DNA of 64,000 bases from Elusimicrobiota bacterium (GCA_016714745.1 JADKCG010000015.1:1-64000), one strand, 5' to 3'; shown: positions 17,844 through 26,852, numbered from the stretch's first letter. Notes: generated by a model from the letters alone, not told the origin. Numbers and translations are program-made.

Positions 17844-19601
17844 TCAGCGGTTACGGAACCGGCGAAGAAGACCTTGCACATTGTCACGGGAAGGATCTTT
17901 CATGACTTCCGTGACCAACGCGTGGCAGTCGGAAAATTTCGTTTCTCGGATAACCTTCTTAATTTTCGGCACCAAGCCAGGCGACACAGACAGTTCATCA
18001 AGCTCCAAACCCATGAGGACGGCTGTCATCTCCGCGTCCCCCGCCATTTCGCCGCACATACCCACCCATTTTCCGGCGGCGTGACCGGCCTTGACCGTCT
18101 GGTGGATCAAGCGAAGAATGGCTGGATGCAACGGCTCATAGAGATGGGAGACTTCGTCGTTCACCCGGTCCACGGCCAGGGTGTATTGGATCAGATCGTT
18201 GGTCCCGATGGACATAAAATCCGCTTCCTGCGCCAAATAGTCCACTACGAGGGCGGCCGAAGGAATTTCAATCATGAGGCCGACTTCAATTTTTTCGTCG
18301 AAAGGAATATTTTCTTTACGCAATTCCTCCATGCACGCGTTAAGAATTTTGCGCGCGGCGCGAAATTCTTCCAAGCCGGACACCATGGGAAACATCACAC
18401 GGACTTTCCCGTGGACCGACGCGCGGAGAATCGCGCGAAGTTGCGTTCGAAACAGATCCGGATGCCGCAAGGCGAGACGGATACCGCGCAAACCCAAAAA
18501 CGGATTTTGTTCGCTCTTGGTGAGCTCAGGAAACCCCAGGTCCACCAGTTTATCCCCGCCAATATCCAAGGTTCGAAGAATCACGGGGTGCGGCAACACC
18601 GACTGGGCCACCTTGGCGTAAAACCGGTAATGGTCTTCTTCGGTCGGAAGCGTGTCTCGGTTCAAATAGAGGAACTCGGTGCGATAGAGCCCAACCCCCT
18701 CGGCGCCGTTGGCGAGCAGATTTTTAATTTCCGCCGGGGAATCGATGTTCCCGGCCAGGGCGATCCGTCGTCCATCGATGGTTTGAGCGGGCTGGTCACG
18801 CAGTCGCTCCAAATCTCGCCGTTCGGCGCCCCGGATCTCGCGTTCCCGTCGGTAATTGTCGACCACATCGGGAAGCGGGTTGACGATCACGGTGCCGGTG
18901 TAGCCGTCCAAAATCATCATATCGCCCGGCCGCACGTGGCGGGTGATTTCGTGCAGGCCCACCACGGCGGGAATTTCGAGGGAGTTGGCCAAAATGGCTG
19001 TGTGGCTCGTGCGTCCACCGATGTCGGTGGCAAACCCTTCGGCGAACTGGGTCTTCATGTGGATCGTGTCGGAAGGGGTGAGGTTACGCGCAACGATCAC
19101 AGACGGCTCATTCAAATCTTCCAAATCTTGGGGCTCGTGGCCGAGCAAGTGAAGCAAAATTTTTCGTCCCACATCCAATACGTCGTGGCGACGTTCACGG
19201 AAATACTCATCGGTGGCGGCTTCCAATGTTTTCACCGCGCCCGCCACGGCTTCGGAGAGCGCGTATTCCGCGTTCACCCTGTTGGTGGATATGTTTTTAA
19301 CCACATCTTTCGAGATCAACGGGTCTTCTAAAATCAGGAGGTAGGCCTCAATCAACCGAGCATGGGTTTTCCCCAACAGCTTCAAAATCTTTTGCTGAGT
19401 GCCGATCATTTCCTTGCGTGTGTCCGCCACCGCCAACCGGAACCGGGAAACCTCCGCTTTGACGGCCTCCGGGGGGACCTGCCAACGCCCCACCGCGAGA
19501 TCCATATCTTCCAGGACAAACGCCTTCCCGATCGCGATCCCGGGCGAAGCCGAGATCCCTTTGAATACGCGTGTTTCAGGGGAATGACCCGTGGAAGACA
19601 C
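17844..19601 (-). CDS. ptsI: PTS enzyme I (phosphoenolpyruvate-protein phosphotransferase)
   Basis: Enzyme I takes phosphate from PEP onto a histidine and passes it to HPr. The 585-residue protein shows the start KGISASPGIAIGKAF, the active-site histidine in GGRTSHTAILANS, and the PEP-binding barrel motifs LYRTEFLYL, RTLDIGGDK, GLRGIRLAL, MFPMVSGLEE, IEIPSAAL and SIGTNDLIQY, with the C-terminal cysteine in GMCGEMAGD. The GTG at 19601 is the apparent start, 22 bp after the HPr stop. It is intact and belongs to the mannose-type PTS operon. Confidence 0.95.
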   Translation of the reverse strand: MSSTGHSPETRVFKGISASPGIAIGKAFVLEDMDLAVGRWQVPPEAVKAEVSRFRLAVADTRKEMIGTQQKILKLLGKTHARLIEAYLLILEDPLISKDVVKNISTNRVNAEYALSEAVAGAVKTLEAATDEYFRERRHDVLDVGRKILLHLLGHEPQDLEDLNEPSVIVARNLTPSDTIHMKTQFAEGFATDIGGRTSHTAILANSLEIPAVVGLHEITRHVRPGDMMILDGYTGTVIVNPLPDVVDNYRREREIRGAERRDLERLRDQPAQTIDGRRIALAGNIDSPAEIKNLLANGAEGVGLYRTEFLYLNRDTLPTEEDHYRFYAKVAQSVLPHPVILRTLDIGGDKLVDLGFPELTKSEQNPFLGLRGIRLALRHPDLFRTQLRAILRASVHGKVRVMFPMVSGLEEFRAARKILNACMEELRKENIPFDEKIEVGLMIEIPSAALVVDYLAQEADFMSIGTNDLIQYTLAVDRVNDEVSHLYEPLHPAILRLIHQTVKAGHAAGKWVGMCGEMAGDAEMTAVLMGLELDELSVSPGLVPKIKKVIRETKFSDCHALVTEVMKDPSRDNVQGLLRRFRNR

Positions 19602-19623
19602 CTATTGGCTCCTCACGAAAGGG

Positions 19624-19890
19624 TTATTCCTCATGAACTTGATCGCTGAAAAATTGGGTCATATTGTCCATCACCGATTGTTCGTCCGCCCCTTCGGCGA
19701 TGAGGGTTAACTTCGACCCGTATTCGGCCGTCAAGGTGAGAATTCCCATGATGCTTTTCCCATCCACCTCTTGATCGTCTTTGCGGATGATGACGTCGCT
19801 CTCAAATTTTTGGAGCGCCGTGACGATGGCCGCCGCCGGCCGGGCATGAAGGCCCATTTTGTTTAAAACGGTAAACGTTCGTTCGATCAT
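19624..19890 (-). CDS. ptsH: Phosphocarrier protein HPr
   Basis: HPr carries phosphate from enzyme I to EIIA proteins. The 88-residue protein has the catalytic histidine exactly at position 15 (KMGLHARPAA) and the regulatory serine exactly at position 46 (GKSIMGILTL), the residue HprK phosphorylates in other bacteria. The ATG at 19890 overlaps the EIID stop (ATGA). With hprK about 3.3 kb upstream in the same operon, Ser46 regulation is plausible. Confidence 0.95.
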   Translation of the reverse strand: MIERTFTVLNKMGLHARPAAAIVTALQKFESDVIIRKDDQEVDGKSIMGILTLTAEYGSKLTLIAEGADEQSVMDNMTQFFSDQVHEE

Positions 19891-20626
19891 ATCAATCCCC
19901 TCACAAAAGAGTAGGCCACGCACGCGCCCGCCAGGCCCATTGCGACAAACGACGGGCGAACCCCCAACCGCAAAGCCCCCCAGAAAAAACCGGTCCACAA
20001 TAAACCCCGGATCACCGATTGGCCGTGTAGGGGAACCAGCCCCATGCGAAGAACGACCAACACCATCCCGATCCCCGCCACCAGCGGGAGGAGAGTCTGA
20101 ATGCGCAGGGGGAGCAAGCGAGCCACCACATCGGATTTCCATCGGTAGCCAAGCCAAAGCCCCACCGCCCGAACACGCCATGTGGGGCATTAAATAAAAC
20201 CAAAACAAGATCGGCGAGGCCAGGCCCCAAGAAGGACCCCCCATTCCTAAAAAGAGCGTCGCCGCGAGACTGAACGGAAGCCACGTTCCCCAAAAAAATG
20301 TTTCCCCCAGGGCCGCCAAGGGGCCAGACATGGCGGAACGGGCGGCCAAAACGCTTTCTAATCTGGGGCCTCGCCCTTCGGACCGGTCTTCTTCCATCCC
20401 CGCCACAACGCCCAACAGAACGCCGGCTGTGTAGGGATGGGTGCTAAAAACCCGGCGTGCGCCCTGGCCGCGAGGCGCGGTCTTCCCGTTTTGGGTATAG
20501 TCGCCGAAAAACAGGCCACAGACTATAGAGGTATCCCAAGTTTTGCGCCCGCTGGACAGTCCACAACCCTTGAATCAAGAAGGACCGAAAAAAAATTCGA
20601 ACCAAATCCCGGCGATTCAATTTCAT
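19887..20626 (-). CDS. PTS mannose-family EIID component, broken by two frameshifts
   Basis: EIID forms the membrane channel with EIIC. Three reading-frame pieces join into about 245 residues. The first (20626 to about 20445) has RDLVRIFFRSFLIQGLW and RLYPKREDR. The second (about 20440 to 20190) has STHPYTAGVLLGVVAGMEE, AMSGPLAALGETFFWGTWLP and FLGMGG. The third (about 20185 to 19887) has GLWLGYR and the C-terminal helices. The first break is at the A5 run 20446-20450, the second near the G4 run 20184-20187; each looks like one base too many. The ATG at 20626 overlaps the EIIC stop (ATGA). Two breaks in one gene could be assembly errors or true decay. Confidence 0.82.
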
Positions 20627-21276
20627 AAGCCGCCCGGAATCCACAAACGGTTTTTCCCCAGACGGCGAGAAAATTGATTTAAGAGCGCCGCCGCCCCCAA
20701 CGCCGGCCAAAGAGACCACGTCCGCTCAAACCCTTCTGCCCAAAAGCCCACGATCCGCGGAACCAAACTATTAAAGACCGCCCCGCCAAGAGAATCCGCA
20801 ATAAAGAAAATCACAACGCTTTTAATCCCCCACAAAACGGCGCCGAATACAAGGCTGTAGCGCAAGGGCCCCACCAGGCCGCGCTCGATCCCGGCCAAGG
20901 CCCGAACCGCCAAAAGGCGCAGGTGCCGGCGAGCCCATTGGTCCACGCGACGCCCAACGACGGAGAAGGGAATCGCCAAGAGAAACGCCAAAGCGATCCT
21001 TCCCCCGGGGACCGGAATATCGTGCGGCCACTCGAACGCCCACACCCCCGCAAGCGCCACCGCCAGCCCGACGTCCCACTGGCCACCACCGACCGGAGGA
21101 ACCATCACCCAGAGGCTTTCGGCCAACAGCCCCAGGGCCACCCCTTCACCGGGGTGTCCACACACACACCCCACCAGACTCCCCAAAACCAATGGACGAG
21201 AGAGCAAAAACGGCCCGACTGTAAAATGGTCCAGCGATAAAACCCCGTAAGCCAGAGCGGCCAGAAGGGCAGACAA
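20623..21276 (-). CDS. PTS mannose/sorbose-family EIIC component
   Basis: EIIC is the sugar-translocating membrane subunit. The protein has about 217 residues from the TTG at 21276, or 234 from 21327; it is hydrophobic throughout, with family-like GSLVGCVCGHPGEGVALGLLAESLWV and PPVGGGQWD. It is slightly shorter than the roughly 250-270 residues usual for the family. I favour the start at 21276 because it lies at the EIIB stop like the other operon junctions. The sugar cannot be inferred from the sequence. Confidence 0.8.
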   Translation of the reverse strand: MSALLAALAYGVLSLDHFTVGPFLLSRPLVLGSLVGCVCGHPGEGVALGLLAESLWVMVPPVGGGQWDVGLAVALAGVWAFEWPHDIPVPGGRIALAFLLAIPFSVVGRRVDQWARRHLRLLAVRALAGIERGLVGPLRYSLVFGAVLWGIKSVVIFFIADSLGGAVFNSLVPRIVGFWAEGFERTWSLWPALGAAALLNQFSRRLGKNRLWIPGGL

Positions 21277-21277
21277 A

Positions 21278-21769
21278 TCAGCCTCGGCCCAGCCCGGGGA
21301 CCAGTTCTTGGATTGGCACGGGCACATCCCCCGGCAAAGGACGGGTCTCGAACCGGATGCCCCGAGAGAAAAGGCGGTTTAAAATATTTCGTTCTTCCAT
21401 CGTAAAAGCCAAATGGGGAGCCACCATCGTCCGTCCAGGGGCATCGTGAACGCCTCCCAGATTCACCTGGGTGATGGGCGCGCCTAAATCCACTAACCAA
21501 ACGAGTTCTTGAAGCCCCGGAAGAAGAAGCATCACCCGTTCGTTTCCCCACGCGCCTTTATTAAGAGCGGGGACGGCATCGTCCAGAGATAAAACGTCCA
21601 CCGCCACGTGGTCCGGCACGGCCATGCGCATCAGACCGACTTGAAGAGCGTCGGTCGCGGCAGTGTCAGAGACAACCACAATGCGCTCCGCCTGTATCAC
21701 CGGCAACCAGCCCCCCACCACTTGGCCGTGAATCAAACGGTCATCGATGCGAACGAGTACGAGGGCCAT
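21278..21769 (-). CDS. PTS mannose-family EIIB component
   Basis: EIIB accepts phosphate from EIIA on a histidine and phosphorylates the incoming sugar. The 163-residue protein begins with the diagnostic VRIDDRLIHGQV, with active-site His14, and ends close to the family's normal length. It lies 4 bp after EIIA and just before EIIC. It appears intact. Confidence 0.93.
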   Translation of the reverse strand: MALVLVRIDDRLIHGQVVGGWLPVIQAERIVVVSDTAATDALQVGLMRMAVPDHVAVDVLSLDDAVPALNKGAWGNERVMLLLPGLQELVWLVDLGAPITQVNLGGVHDAPGRTMVAPHLAFTMEERNILNRLFSRGIRFETRPLPGDVPVPIQELVPGLGRG

Positions 21770-21773
21770 CGTC

Positions 21774-22193
21774 TTAGGCCGACGGCAGATGTTCCCGAAG
21801 CCGTTGAAGCGGCCGTTGGGCGCTGCGAGACATGTCGTCCACCAATTTCTGAGCGAGCTGGGCCAGCGGCATGTAGTGTCGGTTCGCTAAGGCGGTGATG
21901 AGCATGGGCAAGTTCACCCCGGTCACCAGCTCGAAATGCGGGTGGGGATCCCGCGCCAACCGAAGACACACGTTGCACGGGGTCCCCCCCAACATATCGG
22001 AGAGAACCAAAACCCCGGCGGACGTTTCCAAATCCGACAACGCTTTTCTGAGACGGGCTTCAAATCCGTCCGGAGATTCCGACCCCGCCAACCCCAAAGA
22101 CACAACGGAAGCCTGTTTGCCAACAACGTTCTCCGCACAATCCACCATTTCCTGGCCCAACCGACCATGCGTTACCACCAACACACCGATCAT
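21774..22193 (-). CDS. PTS mannose-family EIIA component
   Basis: EIIA receives phosphate from HPr. The 139-residue protein has the phospho-histidine at position 9 (VLVVTHGRLG) and the family motif LSDMLGGTPCN, then TGVNLPMLI. The ATG at 22193 lies just downstream of a GC-only tract that separates it from rapZ. EIIA is a free-standing protein here rather than fused to EIIB. Confidence 0.93.
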   Translation of the reverse strand: MIGVLVVTHGRLGQEMVDCAENVVGKQASVVSLGLAGSESPDGFEARLRKALSDLETSAGVLVLSDMLGGTPCNVCLRLARDPHPHFELVTGVNLPMLITALANRHYMPLAQLAQKLVDDMSRSAQRPLQRLREHLPSA

Positions 22194-22201
22194 AAAACGG
22201 C

Positions 22202-22230
22202 GGGGGGCCCCCGCCCCGGGGGGGGGGGGG
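22202..22230. repeat. G/C-only low-complexity tract upstream of the EIIA gene
   Basis: The stretch is almost purely G and C and includes a run of 13 G. It can form a GGCGGGGGCC-type hairpin. It occupies the rapZ-EIIA gap, where a ribosome-binding site would be expected. Confidence 0.6.
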
Positions 22231-22243
22231 CTGTTCTCCTCTT

Positions 22244-23092
22244 CTACCTGGCCGAATCCCGGTGATGAATCCGCACGTCAAAACGCCCGTTCTCTCGGAT
22301 GATTTTGGCCAGGGCTTCGGCCACCGCGACACTGCGGTGCCGTCCACCGGTGCATCCCACCGCCAACGTCAAATAGCTTTTCCCTTCTTGGGCAAATCGG
22401 TCCAACAGAAAATCCTGAAGCGGCGCCAAATGTTCCAAGAACCGTTTCGTCAACGGGTTTTCCATCACATAGCGGGACACCAACGGACTCAACCCCGTCA
22501 AGGGTCGAAGGTTCGCCACGTAGTTGGGATTCGGCAAAAACCGCACGTCCCACACCACGTCCGCGTCCATGGGAACCCCGTGTTTGTACCCGAACGATTC
22601 CACCACCACGGCCATGCCGCGCGGATGGCGGAGCCCCAACGTTTTCAGCACCATTTCTTTCACTTCCGGCGGCGCCAAATGAGACGTATCAATGGTTTTG
22701 TCCGCCACAGCGGCCACGTCATGAAGGATCCGTCTCTCCCGGCGGATCCCGTTGGCCACCGACCCAGACAAAGGATGGCGGCGCCGGGTTTCGGAATAGC
22801 GCCGTTGAAGCGTGGCGTTGTCGGCGTTCATGAAGAGCACGCGCGGGACAATATTTTGCCGGGACAGGTCGCCAATGGATTTCCGAAACACCCAGGCCGG
22901 AAGGCCGGTCCGAACGTCCACGCCGACGGCGATCTTCGTCAACGCTTGTCCCCAATCCCGGTAGAGCCCGATCAAACGGGGGAGGAGCGGAAGAGGAAGG
23001 TTGTCGACGCAAAAATAGCCCATGTCTTCCAACGCGCGCAAGGCGGTCGATTTGCCGGCGCCCGAGAGACCCGTGACCACCACGCAATCCAT
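22244..23092 (-). CDS. rapZ: RapZ/YvcJ-family nucleotide-binding protein
   Basis: In Enterobacteria RapZ is an RNA-binding adaptor controlling GlmS via small RNAs; in other phyla the family is a nucleotide-binding protein of unclear role. The 282-residue form from the ATG at 23092 starts VVVTGLSGAGKSTALRALED (Walker A), followed by GYFCVDNLP, and contains SFGYKHGVPMDADVVWDVRFLPNP and a C-terminal GCTGGRHRSV. A GTG at 23137 right after hprK is an alternative start. Its place after hprK matches the conserved ptsN-hprK-rapZ order. Confidence 0.92.
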   Translation of the reverse strand: MDCVVVTGLSGAGKSTALRALEDMGYFCVDNLPLPLLPRLIGLYRDWGQALTKIAVGVDVRTGLPAWVFRKSIGDLSRQNIVPRVLFMNADNATLQRRYSETRRRHPLSGSVANGIRRERRILHDVAAVADKTIDTSHLAPPEVKEMVLKTLGLRHPRGMAVVVESFGYKHGVPMDADVVWDVRFLPNPNYVANLRPLTGLSPLVSRYVMENPLTKRFLEHLAPLQDFLLDRFAQEGKSYLTLAVGCTGGRHRSVAVAEALAKIIRENGRFDVRIHHRDSAR

Positions 23093-23141
23093 GCGCCGAA
23101 CCGATCTTCGCTGGAGGGAAACCCGCCGTCGTTTCACAGTT

Positions 23142-24131
23142 TCACAGGCGCGGAGGCTGAACTCGACCGGTATGCCCAGACATGCGTTGGATCAGTCGTT
23201 CATTGAGTTCCCGCGCAGAATGAACGCCGTGCTGTTTGAGCCGCTGGTTCAAGGTGGCCACTTCAATTAAGGCGCCCAGGTTCCGTCCCGGTTGCACCGG
23301 CACGCGTATTTCCGGAACCGCCACCCCCAACAAGGTCGTGTTTTTTTCTTCCAACCCCATCCGATCGTATTCTTTTTTTTGGTCCCATGTTTCGAGATAC
23401 ACCACGAGTTCGATCAACGACCGTTTGAGAACCGCGCCCACGCCGAAAATTTTCCACACGTCAATGATCCCCAACCCGCGCACTTCCATGTGGTGTTGAA
23501 CCAACTGATGGCCAGACCCCACGAGGATCGCCCCCGGTTTGTGCCGAACTTCCACTCGGTCGTCGGCCACCAACATATGGTTGCGTTTCAAAAGTTCAAG
23601 GGCACATTCCGATTTCCCAATTCCCGACGATCCCAAGATCAACACGCCCATCCCGTACACGTTGACCAAGGTGCCATGCAGGGAGGTGGTGGGCGCTAAA
23701 CGTTCTTCCAGATACGCCGTCAGCTCGCCGATGAAACGCGCGGTTTCCCACTGGGATTGGAAAAGGGGAACCTGATAGCGATCGCACTGTTCGACCATTT
23801 CGCGGACCGGTTCGCGGCCATGGGTCAAAATGACGCACGGCAAATCGGGCGCGGACAGAAGTCGGTCAAAGATTTCCATGCGCTGGGCGTTCGAGAGCGT
23901 GGCGGTAAAAGCGGACTCGCCCATCCCGAACACCTGCATCCGCTCCCCGCGATAAAATTCAAAAAAACCCGCCAGCGTCAAACCCGGACGGTTGATGTCC
24001 GCCACGCGGATCATGCGCCGAAACCCGTTTTGCCCCCCCAAGAGAGACAACCGGAGAGGTTCCGCTTGGCTCTTCCAAAGTTCTTCGACGTAAAGAGGCG
24101 CGGGTTTGCCCGCGGCCGCGTCGGTTTGCAT
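23142..24131 (-). CDS. hprK: HPr kinase/phosphorylase HprK
   Basis: HprK phosphorylates and dephosphorylates Ser46 of HPr. The 329-residue protein has a DRTGG-like N-terminal domain, then the catalytic domain with LHGTLVNVYG (His152), the P-loop GSSGIGKS (167-174), DDRVEV and the HprK signature MEVRGLGIIDV. The start overlaps the ptsN stop by one base. Its co-operonic HPr has Ser46, so the full switch seems present. Confidence 0.95.
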   Translation of the reverse strand: MQTDAAAGKPAPLYVEELWKSQAEPLRLSLLGGQNGFRRMIRVADINRPGLTLAGFFEFYRGERMQVFGMGESAFTATLSNAQRMEIFDRLLSAPDLPCVILTHGREPVREMVEQCDRYQVPLFQSQWETARFIGELTAYLEERLAPTTSLHGTLVNVYGMGVLILGSSGIGKSECALELLKRNHMLVADDRVEVRHKPGAILVGSGHQLVQHHMEVRGLGIIDVWKIFGVGAVLKRSLIELVVYLETWDQKKEYDRMGLEEKNTTLLGVAVPEIRVPVQPGRNLGALIEVATLNQRLKQHGVHSARELNERLIQRMSGHTGRVQPPRL

Positions 24132-24589
24132 CAGTATTCGTCTTCCTCGCGAATGATCTTTAAAATTTCGTCCGCGCTCTTGGAATCTTTTAACGCTTGA
24201 CGAAAGAATTTGTCTTTGAGGAGACGGGACACTTTGGCGAGCGCTTTTAAGTGGTTGCCGGCGGCGTCCGGTGGCGCGATGAGAAGGAAAACGATATGGA
24301 CCGGTTCACCGTCCAGCGAATCAAAATCCATGCCCCGCTTTGAGATCCCGAGAGCCGCGGCCTGCGTTTTCACAGACGGGGATTTCCCGTGGGGGATGGC
24401 CACCCCTTGACCGATGCCCGTGGACCCCAAGGCTTCGCGCTCCAGGAGAATGTTCACCATGGATTTTGCGTCGGGCAATTGACCCGTCTTTGCCAACAGC
24501 CCACAGAGTTCCTCCAACGCCTCTTTTTTGGAGGGAACCCCGAGATCAACGGAAACGGCGCCGGGAAGAAGGATGTCAACGAGTTTCAT
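24131..24589 (-). CDS. ptsN: PTS fructose-family EIIA / nitrogen-regulatory PtsN
   Basis: PtsN-type proteins are phosphorylated on a histidine and mostly regulate rather than transport. The 152-residue protein has STGIGQGVAIPHGKS with phospho-His67 and a second signature LLIAPPDAAGNHLKALA. It lies between hpf and hprK, the position ptsN holds in the lpt-rpoN-hpf-ptsN cluster of Proteobacteria. No fructose EIIB or EIIC is nearby, which supports a regulatory role. Confidence 0.92.
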   Translation of the reverse strand: MKLVDILLPGAVSVDLGVPSKKEALEELCGLLAKTGQLPDAKSMVNILLEREALGSTGIGQGVAIPHGKSPSVKTQAAALGISKRGMDFDSLDGEPVHIVFLLIAPPDAAGNHLKALAKVSRLLKDKFFRQALKDSKSADEILKIIREEDEY

Positions 24590-24607
24590 AGGATGTCCTT
24601 GATCAAA

Positions 24608-25129
24608 TCAGAGGTTCGGTTCAAGGAGCCCATAGGTGGCGTCCTTCCGACGGTAGAGCACCCGAACAGCGTCATCCTCTCCAAGAAAAAGAAGAAAATC
24701 CATGTCGGTATCGTCTAAGGCTCTGGCCGCTTCGGCGACCGAAAGGATCCTCGGGGTCACACGGCTGATGCGGGTGATCACGGGATCTTTGGGGGTGGAC
24801 ATCAATGGCTCGGGTTCCGGGCGACCTTTATCTCCTCGGCGCCCGCGCACCCGGCGATCTTTTTCGCGGGAGAAGTGCAACTGCAGTTTCTCCACGGCCA
24901 AATCGATGGCGGCATAGAGATCGCCGGCCACTTCGCGGGCTCGGAAATCGTGATGACCCTGGGCGTGGACAACGACCTCAGCGATGTGGCGGTGCTTTTC
25001 CACCCCCAGGATCACTTGGGCGCGAAGCACAATTTCGAAATGGCGTGCAATACGTTCGAGCTTTTTGCGGGCGTGATCAGCCAAGGCCGGAGTCAATTCA
25101 ATGTGACGGGCGGTGATATGGATTTGCAT
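24608..25129 (-). CDS. hpf: Ribosome hibernation-promoting factor, long form
   Basis: HPF binds idle ribosomes and, in its long form, dimerises them. The 173-residue protein has the N-terminal S30AE/RaiA fold (MQIHITARHIELTPALADHA, then DLYAAIDLAVEKLQLHF) and a C-terminal dimerisation domain (DDTDMDFLLFLGEDD...VLYRRKDATYGLLEP). The presence of both domains marks the long type. It is followed 19 bp later by ptsN. Confidence 0.94.
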   Translation of the reverse strand: MQIHITARHIELTPALADHARKKLERIARHFEIVLRAQVILGVEKHRHIAEVVVHAQGHHDFRAREVAGDLYAAIDLAVEKLQLHFSREKDRRVRGRRGDKGRPEPEPLMSTPKDPVITRISRVTPRILSVAEAARALDDTDMDFLLFLGEDDAVRVLYRRKDATYGLLEPNL

Positions 25130-25225
25130 AGGTCATCCTATTAATTCAGTTTTAGTAACTCGTTCCTCGATCGACTTTACCGGAGCCGGGACGCGCCTCA
25201 ATTTATCATTTCCATCGGAGAGGTG

Positions 25226-25945
25226 TCAAAGGCGGAACTTTTCCCCAAGGTAAAGACGGCGCGCCTCAGGCGATTTCATAAGGTCATGGGCACCCCCATG
25301 GACCAAAATCCTCCCCGCATGGATGATGTAGGCCCGGTCAACGATTTCGAGGGTCGCCCGAACATTGTGATCGGTGATCAAGATACCGAGTCCTTTTTTT
25401 TTCAATTGTCCCAGCACTTCCTGAATATCGTTCACCGCGAGCGGATCGATGCCCACAAACGGTTCGTCCAGAAGCAGATACCGCGGATCCGTCACCAGGG
25501 CGCGGGCGATTTCGGTCCGCCTTTTTTCGCCACCCGACAAGGTGTAAGCCATCTGAGAAGCCAATTTCGTGAGCCCCAAATCCGTCAACAAACTCTCCCG
25601 TTTTTCGTTGCGTTCTTCAGGCAGGAGCGGGAGGTGTTCCAAAATCGCGTTCAGGTTATCCTGCACTGAAAGTCGTCGAAAAATCGAGGGTTCCTGAGCC
25701 AGATACCCCAGTCCTGCCCGCGCCCGCTTAAACATGGGCAATCCGGACACATCGATCCCGTCAATGGTGATCCGCCCCGCATCGGGGCGGAGCAAGCCCA
25801 CGGCCATATGGAAACTCGTTGTTTTCCCCGCCCCGTTGGGCCCCAACAGGCCAACGATCTCGCCGGGGTTCACCTCCACCGTCACCCCGTCGACCACCAA
25901 ACGAGTCCCATAGGATTTCTTTAAATTTTCAGCGAGCAGAGACAC
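25226..25945 (-). CDS. lptB: LPS export ABC transporter ATP-binding protein LptB
   Basis: LptB powers extraction of LPS from the inner membrane with LptFG. The 239-residue protein has Walker A GPNGAGKTT, the Q-loop, the signature LSGGEKRR, Walker B YLLLDEPFVGIDP and the H-loop ITDHNV, and the LptB-like ALVTDPRY. The start overlaps lptA by 17 bp. No lptF or lptG lies in the window. Confidence 0.95.
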   Translation of the reverse strand: MSLLAENLKKSYGTRLVVDGVTVEVNPGEIVGLLGPNGAGKTTSFHMAVGLLRPDAGRITIDGIDVSGLPMFKRARAGLGYLAQEPSIFRRLSVQDNLNAILEHLPLLPEERNEKRESLLTDLGLTKLASQMAYTLSGGEKRRTEIARALVTDPRYLLLDEPFVGIDPLAVNDIQEVLGQLKKKGLGILITDHNVRATLEIVDRAYIIHAGRILVHGGAHDLMKSPEARRLYLGEKFRL

Positions 25946-26852
25946 CCGTCTTGTCCTCCTTCCCCGTTTTTCCTTTCACCCCCACAGAAGACCGCCCGGT
26001 TTCAAACAACAAATTCGCCCGAACAGCCTTCTGAACCACCAATCGCTTCTCCGAAGGATGTAAATCGATGATCTCCCCTCTCAGTTCCCGTTTTTCCCGC
26101 CCCTGGGTCTGCCGCGCGTAGGGCCGATCCAACGGAAGAGGAGGCCCTTCCGGGTCCGACTCCGTCCCGCCCCCCCCCGGGGAAAAGGCTCCCTTTTGGG
26201 CAAAGGCCCCCGTGGGAGCGAACGCTCCCTCCAGACGAAAACGGTCGGAGGGACCATCAAAATCCGAGCGATCGGCCCATAATTCCGTGACGCGAGACAG
26301 AGGCCCCGCCTCCACGCTTTTCAAATATACGCCGCCGCTCCGTTGACAATCCCCGCAGCAAGGGCGGTCGTGTCCCGTGGATCGGTCCACCCGCATCAAC
26401 GCAATTTCCGAGGCGACCATGTCGACGATTCCTCCGGAAAGAGCGTCGTTGCCCAAAGGGGTGCGCCGGGCATGAGCCGGTTTTTGCTCTCCCCACAAGG
26501 TCCCCGAAGAGAGGCCCGTATCATAAACGCCCCGGTCTCCCCACGCCTCCCAACGGACGGGTTCTTCGGCCCCGTCACGGCGAAAAAAAACCTGCCCCCA
26601 GGCGCGAGCCACATTGTTTTTATCTTCTGTCACCAACCGGTCCGCCGACAAAAAGTCATTTCCCCGCGTGAGCGTCACGTTGCCCGTAAACTCCACCGAG
26701 GATCCTTTTCCCAAAACGCGCGCCGACCGGCTGGTAATAACCGTTTTGGGCAGGTCTGTGGACCGCACGACCGACAGTTCCTCCGCCGCCCCTGCCGCTC
26801 CCCCCATCAAAAAAAAGAGAAAAAAACCCAAAACCGCTTTCCCGCCCCTCAT
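25929..26852 (-). CDS. lptA: LPS transport periplasmic protein LptA (OstA domain), extended
   Basis: LptA bridges inner and outer membranes for LPS. The 307-residue protein starts with a signal peptide (hydrophobic FFLFFLMGGAAGAA) and an OstA-type beta-jellyroll (about 35-150: SSVEFTGNVTLTRGNDFLSADRLV). It is much longer than E. coli LptA (about 185 residues); the extra part includes a short Cys-containing segment (RPCCGDCQRSG), a low-complexity run with three GAF-type repeats near residue 210, and a final OstA-like strand region. The start overlaps the lptC stop (ATGA). Confidence 0.85.
   Translation of the reverse strand: MRGGKAVLGFFLFFLMGGAAGAAEELSVVRSTDLPKTVITSRSARVLGKGSSVEFTGNVTLTRGNDFLSADRLVTEDKNNVARAWGQVFFRRDGAEEPVRWEAWGDRGVYDTGLSSGTLWGEQKPAHARRTPLGNDALSGGIVDMVASEIALMRVDRSTGHDRPCCGDCQRSGGVYLKSVEAGPLSRVTELWADRSDFDGPSDRFRLEGAFAPTGAFAQKGAFSPGGGGTESDPEGPPLPLDRPYARQTQGREKRELRGEIIDLHPSEKRLVVQKAVRANLLFETGRSSVGVKGKTGKEDKTGVSAR

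Noticed and set aside
17784..19331. A long plus-strand frame opposite ptsI
   Set aside because: It is the antisense shadow of ptsI, histidine/arginine/glutamine-rich with no domain likeness.
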